From Pneumocystis sp. 'macacae' (taxonomy: Eukaryota > Ascomycota > Pneumocystomycetes > Pneumocystales > Pneumocystaceae), in NCBI GenBank assembly GCA_018127085.1, contig CM030728.1:124001-188000 (forward strand): DNA of 64,000 nucleotides. The letters run 5' to 3'. The position numbers and the translations under genes are program-made. How positions within the stretch are numbered: the stretch's first letter is position 1; each line of letters opens with the position of its first letter. This document shows, piece by piece, positions 49,880 through 61,167 of this stretch. The notes under the pieces are model-generated. The model was given only the letters and a program-made list of their open reading frames with translations. It had not been told where the DNA came from and did not search any database.

Positions 49880-51260
49880 TAACATGTAACATGGCATGTA
49901 CAGCTATACTCTATACAACATACACTCCATAACTTCATCTATATTTCTATTACAACATACAACACATAGTGTACCTTTGCCTGACAAACACTTTACCATA
50001 TATTCATAATAAATGTAGTTCATATAGTACATATTTCCATATACCGTGTGTTTAGCTTCTGATAACTAGTATACTCTTCTAAAACTCAATTGTATAATAT
50101 ACACTCTTCAATATCTATTTATATATTTTTCTTCCATATTATACCTCATACACTGCTTGATGCAATATATACTCTGCATAACATGTAAACATGTATAACA
50201 ATATACACAACAGTATGCAATTTTATGCATAATTGCGTTTATGGCTGCACATACAACATAATATTTGCTCCACTAATATTCTTTTTCAGTGCTTTTTCAC
50301 CAATACTCTGTATATTCTTCTGTAGGCATCATAACAACATAACACAACCATAGCAACGCTACTGCAATACTACTTGTAATACATATCTGAAAAACCCGGC
50401 AATGTACAACTATTACTACATAATCAACACTATATCTCCAATGCCACATAAATACAGTGCAGATCAATTGCAAAAACAGTATGCCCAATACATGCCCAAT
50501 CCTGACTGTATCATTTAATCACTGTTTACCTCCCCTTCGCCACTGCTTAGCATGTGGACACTACAATTTGCATACAGTATACACACTACATGCATACACT
50601 ATATATAACACAGGTCCATATGCAATAGCCAGCACTTTGGGCATACATGTGCCGTCCGGTTGCTGTACTTTTGTCTCATATGCGCCTATGCTAAGTACCA
50701 CTGCTTCTATCTCGAACTTTCAGTATACTCAGCACTGCAAGCCTTACAGTGCAGTACATATAGCACAAATGCACAATACATTTCGTTACTGTACAGAATA
50801 TATACTATACATTATTATATATGACATGCTATATAAAATATATAAAATATATGTTATATACATTACAAAGTATACTTATGTATGCCGTACACATAGTGCA
50901 CCGCCGTAAACACTGTATAAGTGCAGTCACTGTGCACTGACATGCATAGAACAGTGCCAAAAAGCGAGTCGACACGCGTTCCTTGCCTGTTACCGTGCCC
51001 GCTGACTTCCTCGTGTTCCGTGTCCCGGGCAGCGCGGTGTCCTGCTGGATGATGCTCCCCTCAGACGGTACAGCGCTTTGCATGACACGCAGCACAGAGC
51101 CTTCGCGGTGTGTGACGTGCCAGACTCGAGACTCGAACACGAAGCCTGCGGAGCTGTGCACAGCACAGACGTGTGTACGGAGATACGTGCTTCCCGCAAC
51201 CATAACAGTCGGCGGACGTAAAATAAATTGTTTATAAAGTGCGTCCAATTGGGCATTAGT

Positions 51261-51280
51261 ATCACGTGAATGCACGTGAT
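51261..51280. promoter_or_regulatory. Perfect E-box dyad
   Basis: Two ATCACGTG octamers in inverted orientation, separated by AATG, making a perfect 20-nt palindrome, about 290 nt upstream of the RED-like start codon. The octamer fits Cbf1/bHLH sites; binding is inferred. Confidence 0.5.
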
Positions 51281-51572
51281 CCAGACGTCGATAAAATGTA
51301 TGTGTACAAGAAGGCAAGCAAAAGAACAGTAGTAGAGCAGTTACAAGAAAAAAGCAGGGGAATTGTAGTCGAGTACTGAGAAGAAATAAAGGAAGCTTCC
51401 TTTGAAGAAGAACATTTTGTGGACAGAAAGTTTGAATAGAGTTTTAGCTGTTGTATTTGGAGGGAATCTTGGGACAAAAAAATCAGAAAGAGGCAAAAAA
51501 AGGTGGGAAAATAGAATATAAGGAGTCTACAGAGAACGTATAGTCATTTTGTATGGTGTTTGTGTGGAAAAA

Positions 51573-52898
51573 ATGAACCAGGACGATTTCCGGCGGCTTT
51601 TGGCAACGCCACAAGCAGCACGGGAAATCGTACCGCGCAAGACATTGTTTGAGCCGAGAAGGTGTGCTATGGACTCTAGGACTGGCCTTAAAACAAATGT
51701 TTCTAGACTTTTTGACAAAAATGTGCGTGAAAACAGCGGTACAGGCAAGAAAAATGCAGGGAAAGCGATATGGCGTAATGGAACGTCTTACAAGGATAGA
51801 AAAAAGAATTTACAGGAGGAAAACGAACATGGAGAGTGGGGAAACAAGATTTTGAAAAAAACAGTACCAGAAAAGCAAAAAAATGATCAGAAAGAGAGGA
51901 TGCAGGCGATGGAGGAGGCAGTAGCGAGTCTACGAGAAGCGGCAAGCAAAGGGGAAATCTCACAGGCAGAGTATGTAGCACAAACGCAGCGACTTGGTGG
52001 GGATTTTGAACATGCAGGACTAGTGCGAGGACTGGACCGAGTGTTACTTGCACGTGTGCGGCGGGGGGAGGCGATTGAAGTAGCCGGAGAAGAAGGGGAA
52101 ATAGCAAAAGAAAGAGTAGAAACTGGACTAAAGGATCAGGATGAAGTAGATCTTGACGAAATATATGCAGGAGTTTCAAAGAAACGAGACTCTCAAGATA
52201 TTGAGGAGGGAAAAAAATGTGTTTGTGCACAGAATACTGCTTCAGTCACACTAAAAAACACTCAAACAAGTAATCTGGAGAAGTTTAAACCCATTGGTGG
52301 GGAAAAATTGGAGAATACATACCAAATAGAAATAAAAACAGGAAAGATGGATACAAAAAGTAAAAATACAGGGAAAGGATTGACGGGGAAAGAGTATTTA
52401 CCCCAGAAACCACCCGAAAAGTCCATAGATGTATCTATAGAGGACGATGGAGAGAACGATGACTTTATCTTTGAGGATGTAGGAGAATATGATTTGTTTG
52501 AAAGCTTTGAGCAACAAACTAAACATCAAGAGACTAAGAAGTCAGCAATTCAAAGGGGAAAAGGTGAAAGGGGATACTTTACATCAGCACAGGATGGAGA
52601 GGAAGCTTTTGATCTTGTAGACGCAGGCTCGTTGACAAGAGAGGCCGTTTTGCGAGAAGATACACAATTAATTGCTGCCTTGAAGAAAGCTGCAACTTTA
52701 GATAATTTGGATGAGCAGAAGAATGTGGAAAAAAAGAAAAAGATGGTTGATATGGGGTTTGGGCTTGTTCTGGGGGAGGCATACGAGGATCTGGGTAGAC
52801 AAGAAGAATGGCTAGGTGAGGAAAGTGATGAGGACTGCTCAAGACCGAAGAAGCGTGGAAAAGTAATTCCTGCACGAAAACAGGCACTAGGTACGTAA
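51573..52898 (+). CDS. RED/IK-like spliceosomal protein
   Basis: Nuclear protein related to human RED (IK), a partner of SMU1 in the spliceosomal B complex; the fission-yeast type is Smu2. Single exon, 441 residues, starting at ATG 51573 (MNQDDFRRLLATPQAA), which matches the RED N-terminal motif DFRxLLxTP. LGGDFEHAGLVRGLDRVLLARVR matches the RED core LGGDxEHTHLVKGLDxALLxKVR. The rest is charged and low in complexity (SIEDDGENDDFIFEDVGEYD, DEEQKNVEKKKKM-like helix) and ends RPKKRGKVIPARKQALGT. A strong donor-like GTACGTAAGT at the stop means a further small exon is possible. The 5' half shares the raised GC of the neighbouring spacer; the 3' half does not. Confidence 0.78.
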   Translation: MNQDDFRRLLATPQAAREIVPRKTLFEPRRCAMDSRTGLKTNVSRLFDKNVRENSGTGKKNAGKAIWRNGTSYKDRKKNLQEENEHGEWGNKILKKTVPEKQKNDQKERMQAMEEAVASLREAASKGEISQAEYVAQTQRLGGDFEHAGLVRGLDRVLLARVRRGEAIEVAGEEGEIAKERVETGLKDQDEVDLDEIYAGVSKKRDSQDIEEGKKCVCAQNTASVTLKNTQTSNLEKFKPIGGEKLENTYQIEIKTGKMDTKSKNTGKGLTGKEYLPQKPPEKSIDVSIEDDGENDDFIFEDVGEYDLFESFEQQTKHQETKKSAIQRGKGERGYFTSAQDGEEAFDLVDAGSLTREAVLREDTQLIAALKKAATLDNLDEQKNVEKKKKMVDMGFGLVLGEAYEDLGRQEEWLGEESDEDCSRPKKRGKVIPARKQALGT

Positions 52899-53636
52899 GT
52901 ATGCGAGTAAAAGTGTACAGAGTTCCATATGCTTTCAACGTAACATGGAAATCTGTAAAAAAACGAGTCTCTAACTACAGATTAACAAACACCAGAAAAC
53001 ACAATTAACGAAATCATTATTTTCACGTTTCTATATTGTATATTGAAACACCTTATTAATATACGTTTTCATCTATATTATATTTCTGCCATTAAAATAC
53101 TTTATTCTATATATTATGTATTATATGTTATCAAAACATATTGTTGTGTATACTGTATGTTATTGTGTAAAGTATATATCATTATGTACAGTATATATTA
53201 TTATATACTATTATCGAAACATCTTTTATATGTATCATCTAAATTGCGTTACGTACATCTAAAGAAATGCAAAATAGCTGTCTTTAGAAAAACATGTAGA
53301 AATTTAAATAAAATAGACTTATTTAATACTAAAAAGCGAAATTAACAAAATTCTACTTACGAGTTAAATAGTACTAAGTCTTCTTAAAATACTAAAGATG
53401 CCATGGCAACTAAGATTAACTCTACCGTTACCCTCTTCCGTTGCCCTGCCCTATTTCTATTTTCTTGAATAAGAATTGAAGACGTGCAGAAGACACTGAC
53501 ACACAGGACATAAATACTGTGAATTGAGGAGACTTGAGATAGAAAATACAATTGGAATGCATTGAGAGAAATGTATAAATCCTATACGGTTTTTTTCGGA
53601 AATTTTAAGGCTAATTTTTTGTATGTTTTAGAGAAA
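52899..53636. other. Intergenic, RED-like gene to septin
   Basis: About 740 nt. The left part is T/A-rich with TATATTATGTA-like steps, the right part has C-rich blocks near 53420-53455 (CCGTTACCCTCTTCCG), plausibly septin promoter or 5' UTR. A 100-codon ORF at 53043-53345 is Ile/Tyr-rich and looks spurious. Confidence 0.55.
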
Positions 53637-55282
53637 ATGTTAACAAATGGTAAAATGTCATCTATGTCTGAGTCAAATGCAACCAATTTGCAGACGGAGG
53701 ATTCAAATGCATTTGACATACATCAAGAAGTATACATGGTTATTTTTTTGCCTTTTCCAGACTTTTTTGGAGTTTAATTGAGGGATATAGGCGAGCGCGA
53801 CATCATTAGGAAACCATATAATAAGACGAAAGCTAACAGGTACGCATATGACAAAAAAGTGAATGAGACTGTTTGTGCACGAGCGGACTGACATATCTTT
53901 CCTAGGATATGTTGGGTTTGCAAATCTTCCAAATCAATGTTATCGAAAATCGATTAAAAAAGGTTTTATTTTCAATATTATGGTAGTTGGAGAATCAGGT
54001 CTTGGGAAATCGACACTAATTAATACTCTGTTTAATTGTACGCTGTGTCCTCCGAAGAATCTTAAGTCATTGACAAAGGATCCGGAAAAGACAATCGAAA
54101 TTAAAAGTTTAACGTCTGAGATAGAAGAAAATGGAGTAAAACTGAAACTTACTGTTGTTGATACTCCAGGGTTTGGTGACTTCGTAAACAATGATGACAG
54201 GTGCGTTGAAGGATTGAAAAAGAATCTATTAGAAAATAGCATTGGAAACTTATATTATAATAGTTGGCAACCGATTTTAGAAAATATTGAACAACGTTTT
54301 GATGCGTATCTTGAAGCCGAAAACAGAGTTAGCAGAGCGAACATTATAGATAATCGTATACACGCTTGTATATTTTTTATCGATCCAACAGGTCATTCTC
54401 TTAAACCCTTGGAAATCGAATTTATGAAACGTCTTCATCTACGGGTTAATCTTATTCCTGTGATTGCTAAAAGTGATACTTTAACTGAACAAGAAGTTTT
54501 GCTTTTTAAAAAAAGAGTAAGAAATTAAATGTTTTTATATAATTTTATTTAAGATAGTAGATATTAGATGATATTGCTTACCATGAAATTAATATTTTTA
54601 AGCCGCCAATTTACGAATATGATGATGAAGAAACTATAAATGAAAACAATGAAATTATTTCAAAAATACCTTTTGCTATTGTAGGAAGTAATTATGAAAT
54701 AACAACGGCTTCAGGTCATACAGCAAGAGGCAGAAAATATCCTTGGGGCATTATCGAAGTTGAGAACGAAAACCATTCTGATTTTATGAAATTACGTCAA
54801 ATGCTTATTCGGTAAGTTGGTTTTGATTAACTCTTTTTTAATACTTCATTAGGTCACATATGGAAGATTTAAAAGAGCATACAAATAATGTCTTATATGA
54901 GAATTATAGAACTGATAAATTAATAAAAATGGGAATTACACAAGATTCTAGTGTATTTAAGGAAGTAAAGTATGTTTTTAACTGCTTTCGAACGGTTACT
55001 TATTTTTGTAGTCCTGCTATTAAACAAGAAGAAGAAAGACAACTTCATGAAGCTAAGTTGTTAAAAATGGAAGCAGAGATGAAACTTGTTTTTCAGCAGA
55101 AAGTTCAGGAAAAAGAAAACAAATTAAAACAGTCAGAAGAAGAATTGTATGCTCGACATCGGGAAATGCGTGATACTTTACAACAACAGCGTGCTGAACT
55201 TGAAGAAAAGAAGTCCCGTCTAGAATCTGGGCGTTATATTGAAGAAAAGGCAAGAAGAAAAGGTTTTAGTTTAGGAAGATAG
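53637..55282 (+). CDS. Septin, Cdc3/AspB/Spn1 type
   Basis: GTP-binding filament protein of the septum and cortex. The N-terminal exon (MLTNGKMSSMSESNATN; ATG at 53655 or 53571 also possible) joins through GCGAGC... to KLTGYVGFANLPNQC, the polybasic-flanked septin start. P-loop GESGLGKST, switch VDTPGFGDFVNNDD|SWQP, G4 AKSD, and septin-unique element residues GRKYPWGIIEVEN. A C-terminal coiled coil (KQEEERQLHEAKLLKMEAEM, then EELYARHREMRDTLQQQRAE) ends GFSLGR. The best match in pattern is the Cdc3 class. Introns include two stop-free ones, 54201-54263 and 54970-55011. Confidence 0.92.
54201..54263 (+). other. Stop-free 63-nt intron in the septin gene
   Basis: GTGCGT...AATAG. Removal joins AAT GAT GAC AG|T TGG, giving the conserved NDDSWQP. 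Retention would add 21 residues (CVEGLKKNLLENSIGN...) without a stop. Confidence 0.75.
54970..55011 (+). other. Stop-free 42-nt intron in the septin gene
   Basis: GTATGT...TTGTAG. Removal gives FKEV|NPAIKQEEER, the family sequence; retention adds 14 residues in frame. Confidence 0.75.
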
Positions 55283-55805
55283 ATAGAATAAATAACGTAA
55301 TAAAAACATGTATTTCAGACTTCTGTACTGGATTCTTTTGTTTTGTAGTTTTTATGAAAAATGTTTTTTAAAGCAATTTAAAATTGAACACATTATAGTA
55401 TAATATTATGACATTCTTAATTTACAATAATAATTTTATAATTTCGTTTAAAAAATATATGAATAAAATGATCGATTATTATGGTTTTAAAGAATAATTT
55501 TAAAGTTCCATAATAATATTCAAAATTCAACATCTATAAATATAGTTGATTATTAATACTTATAATTTTATAAATGATTCAGATGGTATAAAAAAAGTAT
55601 AATTTAATTGAATTTAAAAAAACAAAATAATATTTTTCTAAATCAATTCACAATTTATTAAATTTTTAATATAGTAAATTCTAATAAATATTGAAAAATA
55701 TTTTTTATTGCTAATGAAACAACTCGTTACACCATTTAAAATAACATAAACAATATTTTGCGAACCCGACATTATTTAAAAAATGTCAATTCGTAAAAAT
55801 ATGGT
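55283..55805. other. Convergent spacer
   Basis: 523 nt between the septin stop and the Pom33-like stop. AT-rich 3' UTR sequence, no feature recognised. Confidence 0.5.
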
Positions 55806-56829
55806 TTATTGTTGCTTATTAAAAGTTTCTTTACCATTAAATGTCTGAGATGAGTTATTTATAATAGGTTTTGCAGCATAATCTCTAAGTAACCGTTTTA
55901 TAGTTGTCCATAAACTACGTACAGATGCTGGAACTCGACTGTCTGCTACTAAATGATCAATATGGATAGTAATATATAAAAATGTTTGTCTTGTATATGT
56001 TGATGTAAAATAACGATAGCGTATAAAAAAAGCATAAAACATAAGAACTGTAAATGAATTTTGAAACCTTTATTTTTAAATATATAGCATTTTATAAGTA
56101 TTTTTAATACTTACGTAAATGCTCCAATTAAGACACGAATTCCTATCAATATAACTTCCACTTTGGATACAAGTTTCATAGCGGATTCGTAATAAATTTT
56201 AACAAGATGTTGAATATTTCTACAAATTGAAGCTTCTATACATTTCTCATCAGGTTTAAGTGCATTAGGATTCAAAGTGGGCAATATATTCGAGCGAAAA
56301 TAAGTAAGAAAGTGAAAAAGTGAAAAAATCATATATGGAATCAAACTGACAGCAATTGGTCTTGATACGAACCATACTATTGCAAGAACTTTAAATATCA
56401 GTAAAAACTGTTAACAGTGTAGAATAGCACCATACAAAGATATTGAACATTTTCATCCATCCATATGCGCATTAAAATACTAAAATCGATTTTTCCTTGC
56501 TAATTACTCTTCTTAGTGACATTATATTATAAATTATAAGCCGTACACTGGATATTTTCGCATATGTTTTATAAACCACAATGCCATAAGTCAAAATAGC
56601 ACCCACAAAGGCTGTACGATAAAAAAAAAGATAAACTGATGAAAAAGTGATATAAGAAAGAAGATAGCGAATAGAAAATAACAAAAGAACAGTATGACCA
56701 ATAAACCATACGAACTGTGGATGCTTATATTGTTAAAAATAGTAATTGATTGATTTTTTTAAATTATACCTTAATTAAAAATTGAATACGATGAGATAAA
56801 GGATGTTGAGTATAATTTTGAGACGACAT
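55806..56829 (-). CDS. Pom33/Tts1/TMEM33 family membrane protein
   Basis: ER and nuclear-envelope protein; yeast Pom33 helps nuclear-pore distribution and fission-yeast Tts1 shapes ER tubules. Four exons: MSSQNYTQHPLSHRIQFLIK | HPQFVWFIGHTVLLL...FSIRYLLSYITF, YRTAFVGAILTYGIVVYKTY | a middle exon with VSLIPYMIFSLFHFLTYFRS, NILPTLNPN, YYESAMKLVSKVEVILIGIRVL | the last exon with FIRYRYFTSTYTRQTFLYI, and VRSLWTTIKRLLRDYA. Hydrophobic segments and spacing fit the family. Exon 2/3 boundaries near 56350-56480 are approximate. Confidence 0.85.
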
Positions 56830-57265
56830 AATCAAAAATTGAATAGAGAAAGTTCGTTAATCTAAAAAAATTTATTAAGAAGAAGTAGAAAATTATGGGT
56901 TTTTTTAAAAAACTTGAATATTTAAAGTTAATTTTTTTTTAAATCAATATTTCGATGTCACTTTTAAAAAAAATATTAAAAATCTATATATTGCAAAATA
57001 AAGTTCATATTTTTGTTTTACACAATATATGTCATATTAATATTTTTAGAGGTATGGCTTGTTTTTTTTTTTGAAAAATTTTAAGCATAAAATAAGATAT
57101 TAAATGAAAAGTTAATAAAGTTTCTCTTTAAAAAGATTTTTAAAATTATTTCAGACGATTTTTCATCTATATATAATTATATATTATCTTTGTTTTTATT
57201 TTTATTTAGATTTTCTTTTTTTTTCAAAAATTATTTAAAAAGTATTTATTTATTATCACTATCAA
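56830..57265. promoter_or_regulatory. Divergent promoter region
   Basis: 436 nt between the Pom33-like and EMG1 start codons, rich in T and A runs. No motif that I can name. Confidence 0.45.
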
Positions 57266-58168
57266 ATGATACAAAAACATGAATCAACTCACTGGAAGAT
57301 AACGCCCGATCTTGTTCCTATTCAGAATAAGCCTGCATCCTTGGGTAATCAGAAACGTCTTATTGTTGTTTTGGAAAAAGCTTGTTTAGAAACATATAAA
57401 GTTGGGACTTCTAAAGAAGGAAAATATCAATTATTAAATTGTGATGATCATCAAGGAATTTTAAAAAAGATGAAAAGGGATATTTCTGGTAAGCTCATTT
57501 ATTTATGTACTTTTTAAATTAACTTATAAAAGAAGCAAGACCAGATATTTGTCATCGTATGTCAATTATAATGAGGTGTATTAAGATTAATTCAACATAG
57601 AATGTCTTTTGACTCTCCTTGATTCGCCTTTAAACAAAGCAGGTTTACTTCAGGTTTATATTCATACATCTAAAAATGTTTTAATTGAAGTAAATCCAAA
57701 ACTTCGAATTCCTCGAACTTTCAAGAGATTTTCTGGATTAATAGTGCAGCTTTTACATAAACTTAGCATAAGGAGTGTTGATGGAAATGAAAAATTGTTA
57801 AAAGTAATTAGAAATCCTATTACCGATCATTTACCACCAAATTGTAGAAAAATAAGTAAGTTTAAATAATATATTATATTATTTTAAAACAGCAGCTCTT
57901 TCTTCTGATGTACCGACTGTCCAAATATCTGAGTATCTTGAAACTCTTGATCCTAATCAATCTTTATGTGTTGTTATTGGAGCAATGGCTCATGGAGAAG
58001 ATAATTTTGCCGATAGTTGGATAGATGAAAAAATATCTATTAGTAATTATTTATTAAGTGCAAACACAACAACAAGTAAAATTTTGCATTCATGTGGTAA
58101 GCAGTAATAAGTGTATGTTTTTTATTTTAATTTTTTTTCTATTAGAAAATTTTTGGGGAATTAATTAA
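57266..58168 (+). CDS. EMG1: 18S rRNA pseudouridine methyltransferase Emg1/Nep1
   Basis: SPOUT enzyme that N1-methylates a pseudouridine of 18S rRNA and is needed for small-subunit assembly. Exons join as follows: [16 protein letters not shown]...[34 protein letters not shown]...NCRKI|...[19 protein letters not shown]...[18 protein letters not shown], then SKILHSC|ENFWGIN and TAA at 58168. The last join (intron 58097-58145) replaces an early TAA at 58105 and restores the usual WGI ending. [20 protein letters not shown] and [14 protein letters not shown] are hallmarks. About 250 residues, normal for the family. Confidence 0.93.
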
Positions 58169-58409
58169 TTTAAATATTTGATTTTATAAATTTTGTAAAT
58201 TTTAATAGACAATGTAGAAAAATATTTTGCAATTTTAATTTTATAAGTATTTTAACCATAAATAATGGTTTTAAAATAAAATTTATACAACTCCTAAATA
58301 TAAAACAGATCAATATTTTATAACATTTTAATAATTTTAAAAATAAATCATGCTGCAGGATCACTATTTATATTTTAGAATCCTATTAAGTAATTATAAT
58401 ATTGAAATT
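58169..58409. other. Convergent spacer
   Basis: 241 nt between the EMG1 and MSH2 stops; AT-rich, nothing seen. Confidence 0.5.
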
Positions 58410-61167
58410 TTAATTTTGAGTAATAATTTCTTGTATCCATAAATTGTTTTTAATATGGGGCATATATTTTTCTTGTATGTTTCTAAAAATATTTAACATT
58501 TCTAAACTACTCATATCAGATTCATTAATTTTTTCCTTCCATTCATTCATTATTTGTGATAATATATCAGTTCCATTTTTAATATCTTCCATAGTATATT
58601 TTTCAACATGTGTTAACATAGAATCTTCTAACTCATTTGCTTTACGTTTTGCTAATTTCACTACATTTTCAGGGAACTTTAAAAGAGTTAGTATATATCA
58701 TGATTTTGAATTAACATACATTGATCATTTCTGCTACATGAATCCCGAAACTTTGGTCACATATACCTATAATTAGGATTAAATTATCTTCTTAAATAAT
58801 ACCACATACCGGGTTCCACTTTATACATAAGAACAATATCCTTATTTTTATCATTATCTTGAATATGAACAATCACATTCAAGTTTTTTACAGTTGTATA
58901 TATTTTTGATAACGCTGTTAATCTAAAATATTATCAAAAAACTAATATATTATAAAAAAACCTATATACTCATGAAAATGAGTAGCAAATAGAGAAAATG
59001 CACCGATTTTGCTAATTAAATACTCCGATATTGCCCATGCTAATCCAAATCCATCTGCAGTACTAGTTCCTCTTCCTAATTCATCAATTATAATTAAAGA
59101 ATTAGATGTTGCTGTTTCAAGTATAGTTGCTGTTTCAAGCATTTCCGCCATAAATGTAGAAATTCCTTTAAGTTGAGTATCGTTAGCACCAACTCTTGCA
59201 AGAATACAATCGAATATAGAAATTTCAGCTTTTTCACAGGGAACAAAACATCCTATTTGTGCCATTAGAACAATTATACCAATCTTTGAATATTAATTAA
59301 TAGATATTAAGATGTTCATATTACCTGACGAATATATGTTGATTTTCCGCCCATGTTCGGCCCTGTAATAATGAGAAACTCGGAAACTCCACGTTCAAGG
59401 TAAACATCATTTGAGATAAAAGTTATATCACTTTGAATTTCAAGACAGGGATGTCGTGATTCCTTAAGAATAATTTTACTGTTTTTGCTTATAATTGGAC
59501 GAACATAAGGTAAAACCGATGAACTTGATAAATCCGAAAAACTAAATAATAAGTTTTTGTTTATAATTATTAAAATTTACCTTATTATTACATCGAGATG
59601 TCCGACAACCATACCTAATTCCTCCATTACTGGAAAAAATGATGCTAAAACAGCCATTGATTTAAAACAAAAAAATAAATTGGCATACCTGCAATTTCAA
59701 CAACTTCCTTTGCAAGTTCTGTTTGTTGATGTTTATATTGAGCCAAAACATCATTATATTCTTTACTAAATTGACGCATCATTAAAGTTGTGAAATACAC
59801 TCCAGACTTTAAAGTTGACAATTCTATATAATTTTTATCTCTAATATTATATGCATGCTAGTTTTATCAGATTTTTTTAAGCAAGGAATAATTACATTTC
59901 TAGTAAGTCTAAGGCACCAACCATGTATTTCGCTTTGTTCCAGTTTAAGTTTTTTTACTGTATCCTGTTGTAATTCATCACCAACTCGGATATGTTCTTG
60001 ATGAATTTTATCCCTTAATTCATTTAATTCATTCAAAAGACGAGTAAGAGTTTCGTCAAATTCTGATTTAATAATCCATTCATGATTATTCATAGCCTCA
60101 AAATCAATTGTAGTTTCAATCAATTTTACATATTTTTTAAGATTTTCGTTAAATTCCTAATATATTAAGTAAATATAAACGTTAAAAAACAAAAAAAAAC
60201 CTTCAATTTCGATAAATATGATTCTTGAATTAACACTGAATAGTTGCTGTCGCTAAATCCTTCCAGTGCGTTTATTAAATTTGGGATCTTAATTATCGTT
60301 TGATAAATCCTAACTACCTCTTCTAAAGTTGCTTTTTTTTTCTGAAATCTTCTATTTAATTTATAAACATCAGGAAAACCTTTTAGAAATTCTTGAACTC
60401 TTTGCAAAATCTGCAAATTTTTGGAAAATACTTCCACTAATGACAGTCTTTTGTTAATTTCAATTGGATCCATTAAAGGTTGTTTTATCCATTGAGATAA
60501 TAATCTGCTTCCAATAGTAGTTTTACATCTATTAAGAAGTCCAAAAAGGGACATACTTTTATTAGACTCAAAAGTAGGATCAGGAAATAATGATAATGCT
60601 TTAAGAGCAGGAATGTCTAGCTTCATATATTGAGATAAATTATATTTATAAAGTTCAAGTTTTTCAAAATCCGTCAAATTATTCGTATACTAATTGTAGT
60701 CAATATATAAATAAAATCTCTTCAGTAGATACTAATAAATATTTTATTAATGCAGCTATTGAACTTTTGGAAATTTTGCTTTCAATATGTGCTATTAAAA
60801 TTAATAAGTCTTAGTATTATATAATTGTCAACTTACACAGTAATTTTAAACTATCATCATTAAAAAAACACTGAAAGTCATAATTTAAATTGTCTATTTT
60901 AAAATCTAATTCAGAAATTTCCATAACTACCATCCCAGCATTTTCTGAAACTGTCTTAATTTTTAATAGTTCCAGGTCCTTGTTTTCCTCGTTTAATGGC
61001 ATAATAACCTCTTTTATATTCAACTGAACCAAAAGAAATTCAAAATTATTATATAAATCATTATCTATGAATTCAGTTACACCTAATTTTTTTGTTAAAC
61101 CATCTAAAAATGCAATACCAACAAAATGTTGGTTTTCCTTCACAGAGACATTCACTGAAAGAAACAT
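58410..61167 (-). CDS. MSH2: DNA mismatch-repair protein Msh2, apparently without domain I
   Basis: MutS homologue that pairs with Msh6/Msh3 to detect mismatches. Multi-exon. The first readable ATG (61167) gives [20 protein letters not shown] and [16 protein letters not shown], which is already domain II. Domain III is clear: [46 protein letters not shown]. Domain V has Walker [16 protein letters not shown] (59345-59390 region), [20 protein letters not shown], Walker [13 protein letters not shown] and ATHFHE. The end is [11 protein letters not shown] at 58410. After the Walker B motif it reads STADGFG, where Msh2 normally has a Tyr in place of that Ala. About 120 N-terminal residues are not found. 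Confidence 0.9.

Larger units (their letters stand above)
49688..51572. other. Gene-free region of raised GC with short repeats
   Basis: About 1.9 kb unlike other spacers here: few A/T homopolymers, many TGTA, TACA and CATG steps, a 9-nt degenerate tandem repeat at its left end, and a sharp GC peak around 50940-51240 (one 60-nt line at 51001 is 67% G+C by count). A minus-strand ORF of 162 codons crosses the peak but looks accidental. An ATCACGTG palindrome sits at 51261-51280. Confidence 0.7.

Noticed and set aside
50829..51317. 162-codon minus-strand ORF over the GC peak
   Set aside because: Raised G+C makes stop codons rare, so long frames arise by chance. Several frames are open at once, composition is odd (Cys, Thr and Arg-rich) and the end is a low-complexity Tyr/Ile tail. 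No domain recognised.
53043..53345. 100-codon ORF upstream of the septin
   Set aside because: Ile/Tyr/Leu-rich product of AT repeats, with no domain or conserved feature.
58097..58107. Early stop giving EMG1 a shortened C-terminus (GKQ end)
   Set aside because: Using the GTAAGC donor just before it and the acceptor at 58145 restores the family ending ENFWGIN.
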